Shown: positions 18,345-27,430 of the stretch, piece by piece
Numbering within the stretch: the stretch's first letter is position 1
Layout: every line of letters starts with the position of its first letter
Assembly: GCF_039994875.1 (NCBI RefSeq)
Contig: NZ_CP121196.1
Location: 868,001 to 932,000, forward strand
Reading direction: 5' to 3'
Source: Telmatobacter sp. DSM 110680
Lineage (GTDB): Bacteria; Acidobacteriota; Terriglobia; Terriglobales; Acidobacteriaceae
DNA length: 64,000 nt
Program-made: the position numbers and the translations under genes
Notes under the pieces: generated by a model
Told to the model about the DNA's origin: nothing
Seen by the model: only the letters and a program-made list of their open reading frames with translations
Database searches by the model: none

Positions 18345-18722
18345 GTGATGTTCTCCTTCGCAATTTGTTGCCTGGTATCCCGCCGCCCGGCATCTTCAGC
18401 AAGTTCTAAGAAGCCATAAAGCGAACCGCATGGGGTAGTGCGACCTCAAGCGTTTCCTTACCCTGTTGCCGAAACGCCTGGAGGCAACGTAGTGCACAAA
18501 ACCCCTGTATTCATGCGGGTTCGCGAGAACCCTGTCGTTCGTAACAATGCGGCTTTGGGTAGCCCAAAGTCAAGGTAAAAACGTTGGTTTTCCACAGTTT
18601 TCTTGGGTTTTTGTGGGTATTTAGGCCGAAAACGCCTGTTTTAGCGGGTTTTTGCGGTTTCAGGTGGCCGGAAACCTCAAAAATACAGGCAAATTCGGTT
18701 CTTCATCCGGACCTATTTTCGA
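18345..18722. other. Gene-free stretch upstream of the HU gene
   Basis: About 380 bp between the HU start and the DUF2461 stop codon. On the minus strand TTGACT (18568-18573) and CATTGT (18544-18549), 18 bp apart, could be the hup promoter, giving a leader of roughly 190 nt. The spacer holds a 7-bp inverted repeat, CTTTGGG/CCCAAAG (18553-18559 and 18563-18569), placed like an operator. Bases 18590-18680 hold loosely repeated GGGTTTTTG-type runs. No protein gene is supported. Confidence 0.4.
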
Positions 18723-19472
18723 CTAATGCAAGCCAAAAAGCACTTTGCGTTTTGGTGCGGCAGCGGCAGCAATCGGCGTATTCAGCGCGTCCACCATCGG
18801 CGCCAGCAGCTTTAAGTGCTTCACCAGAACCTTTGCAAAATCCTTTCGCTGCGCCGCCCCAACGGGGAGCGTTGTGCTCAAGCCCCACTGTTTACAGCGA
18901 ATCAGATCCATTCCCGGATGATCTGCAGGAAAGCCCTTAGGTGGGCGGCTCAGCGCTTCGCCCTCGAATTCGCTGAAAGTCTTGCGCACCGCGGGCTTCT
19001 TCAAAATCTTTCGAAAATCTTCGTGGTTGTCGAGCAGCCAGTTTCGGATCGCTGCCAATTGTTCCTTTTCGGGCATGTATGCACCCGCGGCAATCACCAC
19101 ACCCTTGGGGCTCACCTGAAAGTAATACCCTGCTCCCGAAGTTTTCTCCAGACCCTGGTGCGACCACCACGCAGCAACGTGCGTTTTGTACGGCCGCTTG
19201 TCGTGGCTGAAGCGCGTGTCGCGATAGATGCGGAACAAGCTCTTTTCCGCGGGACGAATATGCTGTGGCGCAAAGTCAATCATTGCATCGGTGATCTTGC
19301 GAACGATCAACAACATTGGTTCCTTCAGTTGCGCTTCAAACTGCGGCTTGCGCGGCGTAAACCAATCGCGATCGTTGTGCTTGGCCAGGTTGCGCAGAAA
19401 TGTAATCGCTTCAGGTCGAAGATAGGGCGCCGGTGCTGCAGGAGATGATTTAGTTGCGCGTGGCATACGCAT
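18723..19472 (-). CDS. DUF2461 (TIGR02453-type) family protein
   Basis: 249 aa from ATG 19472 (19466 is an alternative; the frame is open to 19583 but the extra N-terminus is unlike the family). Family features: FLRNLAKHNDRDWFTPRKPQ near the start, then FRIYRDTRFSHDKRPYKTH, GAGYYFQVSPKGVVIAAGAY and the C-terminal KGFPADHPGMDLIRCKQWG. Basic and soluble. The biochemical role of this widespread family is not established. No clear ribosome-binding site decides between the two ATGs. Confidence 0.85.
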   Translation of the reverse strand: MRMPRATKSSPAAPAPYLRPEAITFLRNLAKHNDRDWFTPRKPQFEAQLKEPMLLIVRKITDAMIDFAPQHIRPAEKSLFRIYRDTRFSHDKRPYKTHVAAWWSHQGLEKTSGAGYYFQVSPKGVVIAAGAYMPEKEQLAAIRNWLLDNHEDFRKILKKPAVRKTFSEFEGEALSRPPKGFPADHPGMDLIRCKQWGLSTTLPVGAAQRKDFAKVLVKHLKLLAPMVDALNTPIAAAAAPKRKVLFGLH

Positions 19473-19641
19473 GTCAGTGTAGGCGAGTGTGCGATGCGGT
19501 GCATGCACAGCCCGCGTATTTCCTGAGGAAAACGAAATTCTGCTTTCCTGATTCGAGTGTCTCAATTGTTGAAACGCGTTCAACGTCGCGAATCCGCGGC
19601 GTACGACATCGGCCTCTACTAACTAGGAGCTCTGCGTCTTG

Positions 19642-20232
19642 TCAGCGAATTACCTTCAGCGCCGCGCGGAACAGCCCATCGAAATCCCCAGCGAGCGCCT
19701 TGTCTTTTGCTACGGACTGCTCGATCGCCTTCTCTGCCGCAGGCCGCTGATAGCCAAGATTCGTCAGCGCTGAAAGCACATCATCCACCGCCGGCCCGGC
19801 AACCGAACTCGGCGTTGGAGCAACAGCGAAGTCTTCCAGCTTGTCTTTTAACTCCACCACAAGCCGCTCTGCCAGCTTCTTGCCCACGCCGGGAACGCGC
19901 GTCAACTGCGCATGATCCTGTGCGCGAATCGCCTGCACCGTCCGCTCCGGCGCAAGCCCGCTCAGAATCTTGATGGCCAGCTTGGGCCCCACGCCGCTCA
20001 CCGTAATCAGGCGCTCGAATAGCCGCTTCTCTTCGCGATCGAGAAAACCAAACAACGCAATCTGGTCTTCGCTCACCTGCGTGTGGATGTGCAGCGAGGT
20101 CTCCGCGCCTACGCTTGGCAGCGCCGTAAATGCCGGCACGGAGATAACGACGTCATATCCCACGCCGCCAGCCTCGACAATGGCCTGGCCTGGCTCTTTG
20201 TGAATCAGCTTGCCCCGCAGATGCGCGATCAT
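19642..20232 (-). CDS. ruvA: Holliday junction branch migration protein RuvA
   Basis: 196 aa, the normal size for RuvA, which binds Holliday junctions as a tetramer and loads the RuvB helicase. Domain I (OB fold) starts MIAHLRGKLIHKEPGQAIVE. Domain II has two helix-hairpin-helix motifs, VSGVGPKLAIKILSGL and VPGVGKKLAERLVVEL. Domain III, the RuvB-contacting three-helix end, follows an Ala/Pro linker and contains ALTNLGYQRPAAEKAIEQ. ruvB and ruvC are not adjacent. Confidence 0.97.
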   Translation of the reverse strand: MIAHLRGKLIHKEPGQAIVEAGGVGYDVVISVPAFTALPSVGAETSLHIHTQVSEDQIALFGFLDREEKRLFERLITVSGVGPKLAIKILSGLAPERTVQAIRAQDHAQLTRVPGVGKKLAERLVVELKDKLEDFAVAPTPSSVAGPAVDDVLSALTNLGYQRPAAEKAIEQSVAKDKALAGDFDGLFRAALKVIR

Positions 20233-20273
20233 TGTTCCCCAAATCCAGATTCTCTAACCGTTGAAAACTGTCG

Positions 20274-20350
20274 GTGTCATCCTGAGCGCAGCACGCTCGG
20301 GGCCCCGCGGACTTGGGTCCGTGGGGTAAGCGGAGCGAAGGATCTGCTTT
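20274..20350. repeat. REP-like palindromic intergenic element
   Basis: Lies between kbl and ruvA. A central 10-bp stem with one G-U pair (20303-20312 with 20317-20326, loop TTGG) is flanked by imperfectly complementary outer arms, ATCCTGAGCGCAGC and AGCGGAGCGAAGGAT. The layout resembles dispersed bacterial REP/BIME-type hairpins. It may also act as a transcription barrier between the two minus-strand genes. No second copy was spotted in the window. Confidence 0.5.
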
Positions 20351-20395
20351 TCCGGTGTGCTGTCATCACAGAATCCTCAACTGATTGCGCAAACG

Positions 20396-21628
20396 CTATT
20401 GTAGAAGCCCCATCCGCTTGGCGACCCGTTCCAGCGTCTCCAGCGCACGATCGAGCTGCTCCTTCGTGTGTTCGCTGGTCAGGATCAGCCGAATGCGTGC
20501 CTTGCCTTCCGGCACTGTCGGAAAAGCAATCCCCGTTCCCATCACGCCTTCGTCAAACAGCGCTCGCGAGAAATCCATCGCCGCGCGTCCTTCGCCGACT
20601 ATCACCGGCGTAATCGGCGTTTCAGTCGCTGGAGTGTTTACGCCGCCGATGTTAAATCCCGCGTTTTTAAGCTGGCCCTGAAAATACCTGGTGTTCTTCC
20701 ACAGCCTATCGATGCGCTCCGGCTCAGTCTCCAGAATGTCGAATGCCGCGATGCAACTGGCTGCCACCGACGGCGGATGCGAAGTCGAAAAGAGAAATGG
20801 CCGCGCGCGATGGTAGAGGAAATCGATCAAGTCTTTCGACCCACACACATATCCACCCAGCGACCCAATGGCCTTTGACAGCGTGCCCACCTGCACATCC
20901 ACGCGCCCATGCATGCCGAAGTGATCGATGCTGCCGCGCCCATTGCGTCCAAGCACGCCTGATGCATGCGCATCATCGACCATCATGATGGCGCCGTACT
21001 TCTCCGCCAGCTTCGCTAGCTTATCAACCGGCCCGATGTCGCCGTCCATCGAGAACACGCCGTCGGTGATAACAAGCTTGTGTCCCGGTTCGTTGGCAAT
21101 CTCCTTCAGCAATTCTTCACAATGATCGGCATCCTTGTGTCGGAAGACCTTGATCTTTGCGCGTGACAGCCGTGCGCCGTCAATGATGCTGGCGTGATTC
21201 AACTCATCGGAGAGAATGAAATCTTCCTTGCCGAGGATCGCGCTTACGGTACCTGCATTGGCTGCGAACCCGCTCTGGAAGACGACACATGCCTCAACGT
21301 TTTTGAAGCGCGCAATCCCCTCTTCCAATTCCATATGGATGCGCATCGTTCCCGCGATCGTCCGCACTGCGCCCGAGCCCACTCCAAGTTCCTTCGTGGC
21401 CTTCAGCGAAGCCTCAATGAGCTTGGGATGATTTGCCAGCCCCAGGTAATTGTTGCTGGCCAGGTTGATCACCTCGCGGCCGTCATAGTGACACACCGGC
21501 GCCTGCTGGTCGTCCAGCACTCTCAGCTTGAAATGTGTACCTTTCGCCTTGAGCTCATCCAGCACAGCCGTCAGATAAGCAAGTTGCGGACGCGTCGTTG
21601 TCTGCGGACGAGTAGCCGTCTCCGTCAT
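20396..21628 (-). CDS. kbl: Glycine C-acetyltransferase (2-amino-3-ketobutyrate CoA ligase)
   Basis: 410 aa PLP enzyme of the alpha-oxoamine synthase family. It most resembles Kbl, which cleaves 2-amino-3-oxobutyrate with CoA to glycine and acetyl-CoA in threonine breakdown. Motifs: NLASNNYLGLANHP, GSGAVRTIAGT, FQSGFAANAG, DELNHASIIDGARLS, VDDAHASGVLGRNG (D218 and H221) and the PLP-binding lysine K252 in GTLSKAIGSLGG. The N-terminus MTETATRPQTTTRPQ is a short extension. A threonine dehydrogenase partner is not nearby, so 8-amino-7-oxononanoate synthase activity cannot be fully excluded. Confidence 0.88.
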   Translation of the reverse strand: MTETATRPQTTTRPQLAYLTAVLDELKAKGTHFKLRVLDDQQAPVCHYDGREVINLASNNYLGLANHPKLIEASLKATKELGVGSGAVRTIAGTMRIHMELEEGIARFKNVEACVVFQSGFAANAGTVSAILGKEDFILSDELNHASIIDGARLSRAKIKVFRHKDADHCEELLKEIANEPGHKLVITDGVFSMDGDIGPVDKLAKLAEKYGAIMMVDDAHASGVLGRNGRGSIDHFGMHGRVDVQVGTLSKAIGSLGGYVCGSKDLIDFLYHRARPFLFSTSHPPSVAASCIAAFDILETEPERIDRLWKNTRYFQGQLKNAGFNIGGVNTPATETPITPVIVGEGRAAMDFSRALFDEGVMGTGIAFPTVPEGKARIRLILTSEHTKEQLDRALETLERVAKRMGLLQ

Positions 21629-21689
21629 ACCAATTCACCTCAACCTGAAAGGATAGCGGAAAAGGCTGAACAACTGCGGAGACGCGCTG

Positions 21690-22226
21690 TTAATAACGTT
21701 TTGCGAGAGCAGTGGGAGCTTCGCCATTTTTGCCGCCGAGCAGCCAGTCTACCGGCTTGCGCACGTCGTCTTCCTTGGCTTCTCCCATCACGCGCGCCAC
21801 TGCGTCGCCATTCTCGTCAAGCACGATGGTGCCTGGCACGATGTCACCCAGGCCGAAGCTGCCGAGCGTATCCGTGTCCGCATTCACCCAGCTGTCGAAT
21901 GAGAGGTGCAGTCTAGCGAGGGTATTTGGAATCTTCGCTCGATCCTTGGCCGCATCAATGGAAATGAAGACAAAACTGACAGGCTTGCCTGCGTAGGAGG
22001 CAGCGATCTGCGATAAGCGCGGCAATTCCTCCTGGCAGGGTCCGCACCACGTCGCCCAGAAGTTCACCACTACAATCTGTCCACGCAGGGAGGAAATTTT
22101 GTGGGTCTTGCCGTCCAGCGTTTTGAACGCCGGGTCTGGCAGACGCTTTGCCGTCAGTGAAGCCGGCAGCAGAGCAAACGCCACAAGCAAGGTTAGTCCT
22201 GCTGTTGCAATTCGGTTACGGAGCAT
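21690..22226 (-). CDS. TlpA-like periplasmic thioredoxin
   Basis: 178 aa from ATG 22226 (preceded by CAGGAACG; the frame extends to 22286 but this start places a signal sequence, TAGLTLLVAFALLPASL, at the N-terminus). A thioredoxin fold of the TlpA/ResA type carries the redox pair C61-G-P-C64 in NFWATWCGPCQEELPRL and the cis-proline region FGLGDIVPGTIVLDENGD. It probably reduces disulfides in exported proteins, for example in cytochrome c maturation, though no cytochrome genes lie beside it. It is divergent from the outer-membrane protein gene. Confidence 0.9.
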   Translation of the reverse strand: MLRNRIATAGLTLLVAFALLPASLTAKRLPDPAFKTLDGKTHKISSLRGQIVVVNFWATWCGPCQEELPRLSQIAASYAGKPVSFVFISIDAAKDRAKIPNTLARLHLSFDSWVNADTDTLGSFGLGDIVPGTIVLDENGDAVARVMGEAKEDDVRKPVDWLLGGKNGEAPTALAKRY

Positions 22227-22427
22227 CGTTCCTGACGATAACGGCTGCAACAGGAATTCGACTCCACCGAAAGTATGAGTGGACACTCGTCACGATGACC
22301 GACGTATTTGCTGCCACCGCACTGCTACTGTCATCAGGATTCCTCACACAGGTTTTCCCCGTCCTGTGGTTTGTGCCCCGAGGGGAATTTTGAGGTCAGT
22401 TCGGTCTACCTGATTTGGAGAAAACAA

Positions 22428-23522
22428 ATGAAGAACCTCCTGTTGCGGAGCGCAGGTGTCCCCGCTGCGCTGTTTGTCTCTCTCTTCTGCCTGCAACCTG
22501 CTGCACACGCGCAGGGTTGTGTCGCCGCCCACTCCCCACAGCCCATCATCTCGGGTCTCGATCCGACTAATGAAGCCGCGATCGCGCATTCGGCGGGAAC
22601 GAATTTCCTGCATGGACTTACGATTTCGACTGGTTACCGCGTTTACAACTCCTACAAGCACTACATTGGAACGGTCTACCAGATCCAGCGGCAGACGCAG
22701 CACTCCGCAGTCGTCAACCACGTAAACCTTGTTGAGATGGATTTGAATTACCAGGTCACGCCGCGTCTGAGCGTGATTGCAACAGTACCGGCGATGGAGG
22801 CCACGCGCCATGGCCAGAGCAGCCCGTTGAACATCTATCGCTCTGGCGGCATCGGCGATGTCACGGTCGGCGTGCAGTCGTGGGTGTGGCGTCCCCCGAC
22901 AGAGAGCCACGGCAACGTCGCCTTTTCCGCGCAGTTGAAACTGCCTACAGGCATCAACGATGCGAAGGGAACCAAGACTTCATCGAATGGGTCGAAGATC
23001 ATTCTGCCCTTTGACGAGTCGATCCAACCGGGCGACGGCACGTGGGGATTCAGCCTCGCCACCGAAGCCTACCGCGAACTCTATTGGCACACTTCGACGT
23101 ACTTCACGGGATCTTGGCTCTTCAGTCCCCAAGACACGACGGGCGTTATCACGGGCCGTCCGGCTCCCGGAGAGGGCGTAGTCTCCGCCACCGATCAGTA
23201 CCTCTGGCGCGGTGGATTTTCGCGCCCAGTCACCGGCGTTAAGCCTCTGCGCGGCCTCGCCTTCAGCATCGGCGGTCGCATGGAAGGCGTTCCCGTGCGC
23301 GATGCCTTCGGATCCAGCAACGGATTCCGCAGGCCCGGTTACGTCATCTCCATCGAACCCGGCATGATGTATTCGCACGGGCGCTACGGGCTTTATGCCA
23401 GCGGCCCGTGGGCCATGGAGCGGAATCGCAAGATTAGCGTGACTGACATTGAGAACCACACCCACGGCGACGCAGCGTTTGCTGACTATACGGTGATTGC
23501 AGGAATTTCTCGCACTTTCTAG
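22428..23522 (+). CDS. Outer-membrane beta-barrel protein of unknown function
   Basis: 364 aa from ATG 22428 (TTGGAG 7 bp upstream; the frame is open to 22308). Signal peptide about residues 1-29 (VPAALFVSLFCLQPAAHAQG). The mature part alternates beta strands rich in Tyr, Trp and Gly (GLTISTGYRVYNSYKHYIG, MDLNYQVTPRLSVIATVP, GIGDVTVGVQSWVW) and ends in a terminal Phe (ISRTF), a barrel-assembly signal. The strand pattern recalls 'MetA-pathway phenol degradation' porin-like proteins. A bidirectional terminator follows. Confidence 0.78.
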   Translation: MKNLLLRSAGVPAALFVSLFCLQPAAHAQGCVAAHSPQPIISGLDPTNEAAIAHSAGTNFLHGLTISTGYRVYNSYKHYIGTVYQIQRQTQHSAVVNHVNLVEMDLNYQVTPRLSVIATVPAMEATRHGQSSPLNIYRSGGIGDVTVGVQSWVWRPPTESHGNVAFSAQLKLPTGINDAKGTKTSSNGSKIILPFDESIQPGDGTWGFSLATEAYRELYWHTSTYFTGSWLFSPQDTTGVITGRPAPGEGVVSATDQYLWRGGFSRPVTGVKPLRGLAFSIGGRMEGVPVRDAFGSSNGFRRPGYVISIEPGMMYSHGRYGLYASGPWAMERNRKISVTDIENHTHGDAAFADYTVIAGISRTF

Positions 23523-23547
23523 ACGCAGCAGTGATCACCGAAACAAG

Positions 23548-23577
23548 CGGGCCGCATCTGCTGACAGATGCGGCCCG
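23548..23577. terminator. Bidirectional terminator between convergent genes
   Basis: Perfect 13-bp stem (23548-23560 and 23565-23577) with a CTGA loop, centred between the stop codons of the barrel protein (23522) and the Ig-like protein (23600). T-rich bases (TAGTGTTT) follow on the + strand. Confidence 0.75.
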
Positions 23578-23599
23578 TAGTGTTTGAACGGAATGTGCT

Positions 23600-24562
23600 T
23601 TATTGCGTGACCGTTAGCCCAAAAGTTGTCGTGTGCGTAGTTGCAGTAACGCCATTGCTGGATTGTGCCGCGACCTTAACCGAATAGGTGCCTGCGGGCG
23701 TGGGAAGATTTTGTGGCGGCCCGTGGTTTTTGTAGTTATAAAGCGGCGAGCAGGCTGCGGTTCCCAGTACCGAAACAAATGCCACGAGGCCAAGTAGGAC
23801 AAGCCGGCTGAGGAAGCGACGGCGTCTCGCGCTGAATGCAAGCCCACCCAGCATCAATGTGCCGGGCAACAGAACTGCCCATGCGATGGTCCGCGATTCG
23901 CGCTTGACGATGGGATCGGCTTTCGCCAGCGAGGGAGCCTGAGTCGAAAGCACCAGCGAACTGGTGATGGCAGCCGTCGCCCCTACAGGAATCTCAATAT
24001 TCTCCGGGGTAAAGGTGCAGGCGCTCTGATCGGGAAGGCCCGAGCAGGAGATCGTGACGAACATTGGGCTGGCAAGCGACACCGCGTTGATTGGCGTCAC
24101 CGATACAATTGCCGATCCAGATTGCCCCTGCTTCAGTGAAAGCGTTCCCGGCGAGATAGAGATCGAAAAATCGGGTGTTGAGCCGGTGACTGCGCGAATC
24201 GGCGTGCCCAGAGAACTTGATCCGAGATGAGTCTGATCTCCCGTGTAGACAGCGGACAGCGAGTGATCGCCCGGCGCGAGAGTAATGTTGCCGACCGCTT
24301 GCCCCTGAGCATCCAGCGCAAACCCGGCGAGGGGCGTCCCGTGATCGCTGAGTGCAATTGTGCCGGCCACAGGTTGCCCATCCGCGCCTATAACCGTCAT
24401 TGAAAGCGTGGCTTGCGTCCGCCCATTGAGGTCGTGCGCATCCACAGCAAGCGAAGTCTGCGTGGCCTGTTGCGTGATTGCGCTGATGGCTGCCAGGCAC
24501 GGCATCGCAACCGCAACCCCCACCACTGCAACCAAGTGAAGCCGCATAGCGCGGCGGAACAT
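23600..24562 (-). CDS. Ig-like repeat surface protein with membrane anchor
   Basis: 320 aa from ATG 24562 (a TTG eight codons upstream is also possible). Signal-type N-terminus (LHLVAVVGVAVAMPCLAA), then Ig-like beta domains with the bacterial Big_3-type signature (GADGQPVAGTIALSDHGTPL ... GDHSLSAVYTGDQTHLGSSS). A further domain, FSISISPGTLSLKQGQSGSA, has Cys pairs in TISCSGLPDQSACTF. Late in the protein lie two hydrophobic segments and an RRRR stretch (AWAVLLPGTLMLGGLAFSARRRR), then a final TPAGTYSVKVAAQSSNG domain. This order is common in acidobacterial adhesion-like proteins. Function unknown. Confidence 0.75.
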   Translation of the reverse strand: MFRRAMRLHLVAVVGVAVAMPCLAAISAITQQATQTSLAVDAHDLNGRTQATLSMTVIGADGQPVAGTIALSDHGTPLAGFALDAQGQAVGNITLAPGDHSLSAVYTGDQTHLGSSSLGTPIRAVTGSTPDFSISISPGTLSLKQGQSGSAIVSVTPINAVSLASPMFVTISCSGLPDQSACTFTPENIEIPVGATAAITSSLVLSTQAPSLAKADPIVKRESRTIAWAVLLPGTLMLGGLAFSARRRRFLSRLVLLGLVAFVSVLGTAACSPLYNYKNHGPPQNLPTPAGTYSVKVAAQSSNGVTATTHTTTFGLTVTQ

Positions 24563-24769
24563 ACCTATCACGTGCACCTGCTCCAAATTTGAAGAAAATC
24601 GTAAGTCGCCCGGGTTTTCGCGCGTATTCCCATTGTATCCGGCGAAGGCGGTCCTAGGGACCAGCCAGCGTGTCAGATTACCAGGAGTCTACGGGAGTTG
24701 GACGGACTAGCCCCCAATAGGAAAGAGCTCCGTCTGCCACAAAACCACTCGGGTATCAGATGCTTGAGC

Positions 24770-27409
24770 CTAGTCCTGCCGCAACAATTGCGCGGGGTTG
24801 ATGGCGAGCGCCCTTCGCGCCGGAATCCAGGTAGCAATCAGGCCAATCAGGATCATGGCTGCCACTGCCCCGATCAGGACCAGCGGATCACGCGGAGTCG
24901 CCTCATACACCAGCGCCGCGAGCAGCCGGCTCGCGAGCACCCCCAGGATTAAGCCAGCCAACGACCCTGAAAGCAGCACAATCATGGGACGCCCTAGCGC
25001 CGCTCGCATCAATTGCGCCCGGTGCGCTCCCAAAGCGACCCGAATTCCCAGTTCGCGCAACCGTTTTGAAACCGTGTAAGTCGCCATCCCAAATACCCCG
25101 GTAATCGCCAGCATCGCCGCCAGCATCCCCATCACTCCCAGGGTTGCCGTCGCTATCCGTGGAGGAAACAGGGGGAAGGAGAGCCTGTCCGGCCAGGTGC
25201 GAAGGCTGAAAGGCAGAGTGGGGTCAATCTCCGTAAGCACGCGATTGAGTGCGCCCGCGATCTCGGAAGGCGGCAGATCAGATCGCACAATCAAGATTGT
25301 GTTTGCCTCATGCTCTTGATCCAGGGGAAAAAACATCGCCGGCATCGGATCTTCCGTAAGCATCTCGTACTTGCCGTTCTCGACGATGCCAACAATCAGG
25401 TAGTTCGTCTTGTCGCCGCCCAGGAAATGCCGCCCGATTGCCGGCTCGTCACCAAACATCTTGTGGGCGAAGGTCTGATTCACGATCGCGACTTTTGGCG
25501 CATTCGCTTTATCGTCCCAGGTGAAATCGCGCCCTCCGAGCAACGTTGTGCCGGCAGCGCGCAAATATCCTGGAGAGATACCGTAGCTCTGCGCAGTCAT
25601 GACGCTGTTTGAATTGCGCAGGTCAGTGGTTCCCTCGCGATAGACTGACCAATTGCTGCCGCCGCCACCCAGCGGCAACGAATCGATAGTGCCCGCGCCG
25701 CTGACGCCCCGAATCTGTGAGGCCGCTTCGATCATGCGTCGCTGTACAGGGAATGCAGAGTTATCGGAGTACCCCGCCATCTGCATATCCGTGTCGGCAA
25801 CCATCGCCCCTTCTGGAACAAATCCCATCGGTGCGTGGAGAGAGCGTTCCATGCCGCGCAAAGCTACCATCGAAGACGTCAATAGCAGCGCACACAAAGC
25901 AATTTGTATCCCCAGCAACAGATCGCGCAACGTGAGCCGCCGCAGAATTCGTGCCGAAGTCGTTCCGCTTTTCAAGGCGTCCGTGGCATCCGTCTGCCAA
26001 ACCTGCCGCGCCGGTAGAAGTCCCGGAAGAATGCCTGCGGCAAGCGAAAGCAGCACAGCGATCAAGTAGGTTCTCCCGTCGGCAACAACGGTCACGTGAA
26101 TCGGATATTCGCTGATGGGCTGCCAATGGCTGAGAAATTTGAGCATCCCCGTCGCGATCAATGTCCCCAACGCGCCTCCGGCCAGCGAGACCACGACCGC
26201 TTCGGTGAGCAGCTGACGTAGAATGCGCCACCGCGTCGAACCGATGGAGAGACGAATTGCAAGTTCACGGCTACGGTCTGCCGCACGCGCTGCAAAGATG
26301 CCCGCAAGGTTGACGCAAGCCGCAAGCAATACGAGCAACGCCAACCCCATAATCGCGGCCAGAAAAGGCTTCGCGGGGCCGCCAAGAACATCTCCCATCA
26401 GGCCCGGCTTGACGAGCCTCACCGCAAGTCCGTCATCGTCTGTTGGATTCTCCCGCGTCATCTGATGCGCGACAGCGAGGAGATTGTCTTCAGCCTGTCG
26501 CGGCGTAACGCCCGGTTTCAGCGGACCGATCACGAAGAGCCCATGGTTGCCGCGCTTGGTGAGAAAGCTGTAGCCCTCTACTTGTTGTTCGTTCACCATG
26601 GGCATCCAGAATTCCGGCCAGAAAAATATCTCCGTTCCATGGAATCCCTTGGGCGCAACCCCGAGGATGGCGAACGGATGCTTGTTGAGATCGACTGTGG
26701 TCCCGACCACCCGCGGATCGCCATTGAATCGCGAGTGCCACAGCGCATCGCTTAGCACGATATAAGGTGCTGAGTTGGGTCCATGCTCATCGCTTGCATG
26801 GAAAAAGCGCCCAAGCTGAGGCTGCACTCCCAGCATGTCGAAGTAGTTGCCTGAGACTTCGTACTCCCACGATTTCTCTGCGTTGCCACCGGAACTCATG
26901 CCCGCATAACCCAGTCGATACGCCGCCATATCGGAGAATGCCGAATTGCGTGCTTTGAAGTCCACGTAGTCGGGGTAGGACTGGTTGTCATCGCCTGGCC
27001 GCCCGTTTGCCAGCTCAAGCAGACGATCCGCTCCTGTAACATTCAGCGGTCGCAGAAGCATCGCATTCAACACACCAAATACCACCACGTTCGCGCCGAT
27101 GCCTAACGCCAGTGTCAGGATTACTGTCAACGCGAAACCCGGCGACCTCCGCAATTGCCGACCCGCATAGCGAATGTCACGGCCAAGATCGGCAAGGCTC
27201 AGCGTTGCATCCGAAGCCGTCACCCTCTCCTTCGCCACCGTCCGATTGCCAAACCGCAGCACCGCGTCGCGAAGCGCTTCTTCCGGCGACATGCCCGCCG
27301 CGACATTAGCATCAATACGCATCGCAATGTGCGCTTGCAATTCCGCGTCGATATCACGATCGACCTGGGCGCGGCGAAACAAATTGGCGAAGCGACGAAA
27401 AACGGCCAT
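24770..27409 (-). CDS. ADOP family ABC-type permease (second locus, distal copy)
   Basis: 879 aa. The helical prefix is VDRDIDAELQAHIAMRIDAN ... AVLRFGN, then TM1 (FALTVILTLALGIGANVVVFG), a MacB-like domain, an FtsX domain (RELAIRLSIGSTRWRILRQL), a second periplasmic domain and a final FtsX domain (LRELGIRVALGAHRAQLMR), ending ARRALAINPAQLLRQD. Its N-terminus matches the neighbouring copy far more closely than the + strand permeases, pointing to a separate tandem duplication. ACAGGAGACTTCCCC precedes the ATG, and 21 bp separate it from the upstream copy. Confidence 0.93.
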   Translation of the reverse strand: MAVFRRFANLFRRAQVDRDIDAELQAHIAMRIDANVAAGMSPEEALRDAVLRFGNRTVAKERVTASDATLSLADLGRDIRYAGRQLRRSPGFALTVILTLALGIGANVVVFGVLNAMLLRPLNVTGADRLLELANGRPGDDNQSYPDYVDFKARNSAFSDMAAYRLGYAGMSSGGNAEKSWEYEVSGNYFDMLGVQPQLGRFFHASDEHGPNSAPYIVLSDALWHSRFNGDPRVVGTTVDLNKHPFAILGVAPKGFHGTEIFFWPEFWMPMVNEQQVEGYSFLTKRGNHGLFVIGPLKPGVTPRQAEDNLLAVAHQMTRENPTDDDGLAVRLVKPGLMGDVLGGPAKPFLAAIMGLALLVLLAACVNLAGIFAARAADRSRELAIRLSIGSTRWRILRQLLTEAVVVSLAGGALGTLIATGMLKFLSHWQPISEYPIHVTVVADGRTYLIAVLLSLAAGILPGLLPARQVWQTDATDALKSGTTSARILRRLTLRDLLLGIQIALCALLLTSSMVALRGMERSLHAPMGFVPEGAMVADTDMQMAGYSDNSAFPVQRRMIEAASQIRGVSGAGTIDSLPLGGGGSNWSVYREGTTDLRNSNSVMTAQSYGISPGYLRAAGTTLLGGRDFTWDDKANAPKVAIVNQTFAHKMFGDEPAIGRHFLGGDKTNYLIVGIVENGKYEMLTEDPMPAMFFPLDQEHEANTILIVRSDLPPSEIAGALNRVLTEIDPTLPFSLRTWPDRLSFPLFPPRIATATLGVMGMLAAMLAITGVFGMATYTVSKRLRELGIRVALGAHRAQLMRAALGRPMIVLLSGSLAGLILGVLASRLLAALVYEATPRDPLVLIGAVAAMILIGLIATWIPARRALAINPAQLLRQD

Positions 27410-27430
27410 GGGGAAGTCTCCTGTCTTTGG

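Noticed and set aside
18584..18940. Plus-strand frame across the HU upstream region and DUF2461 3' end
   Set aside because: Most of it is the antisense of DUF2461; the unique part is a GGGTTTTTG-type repeat translated by chance.
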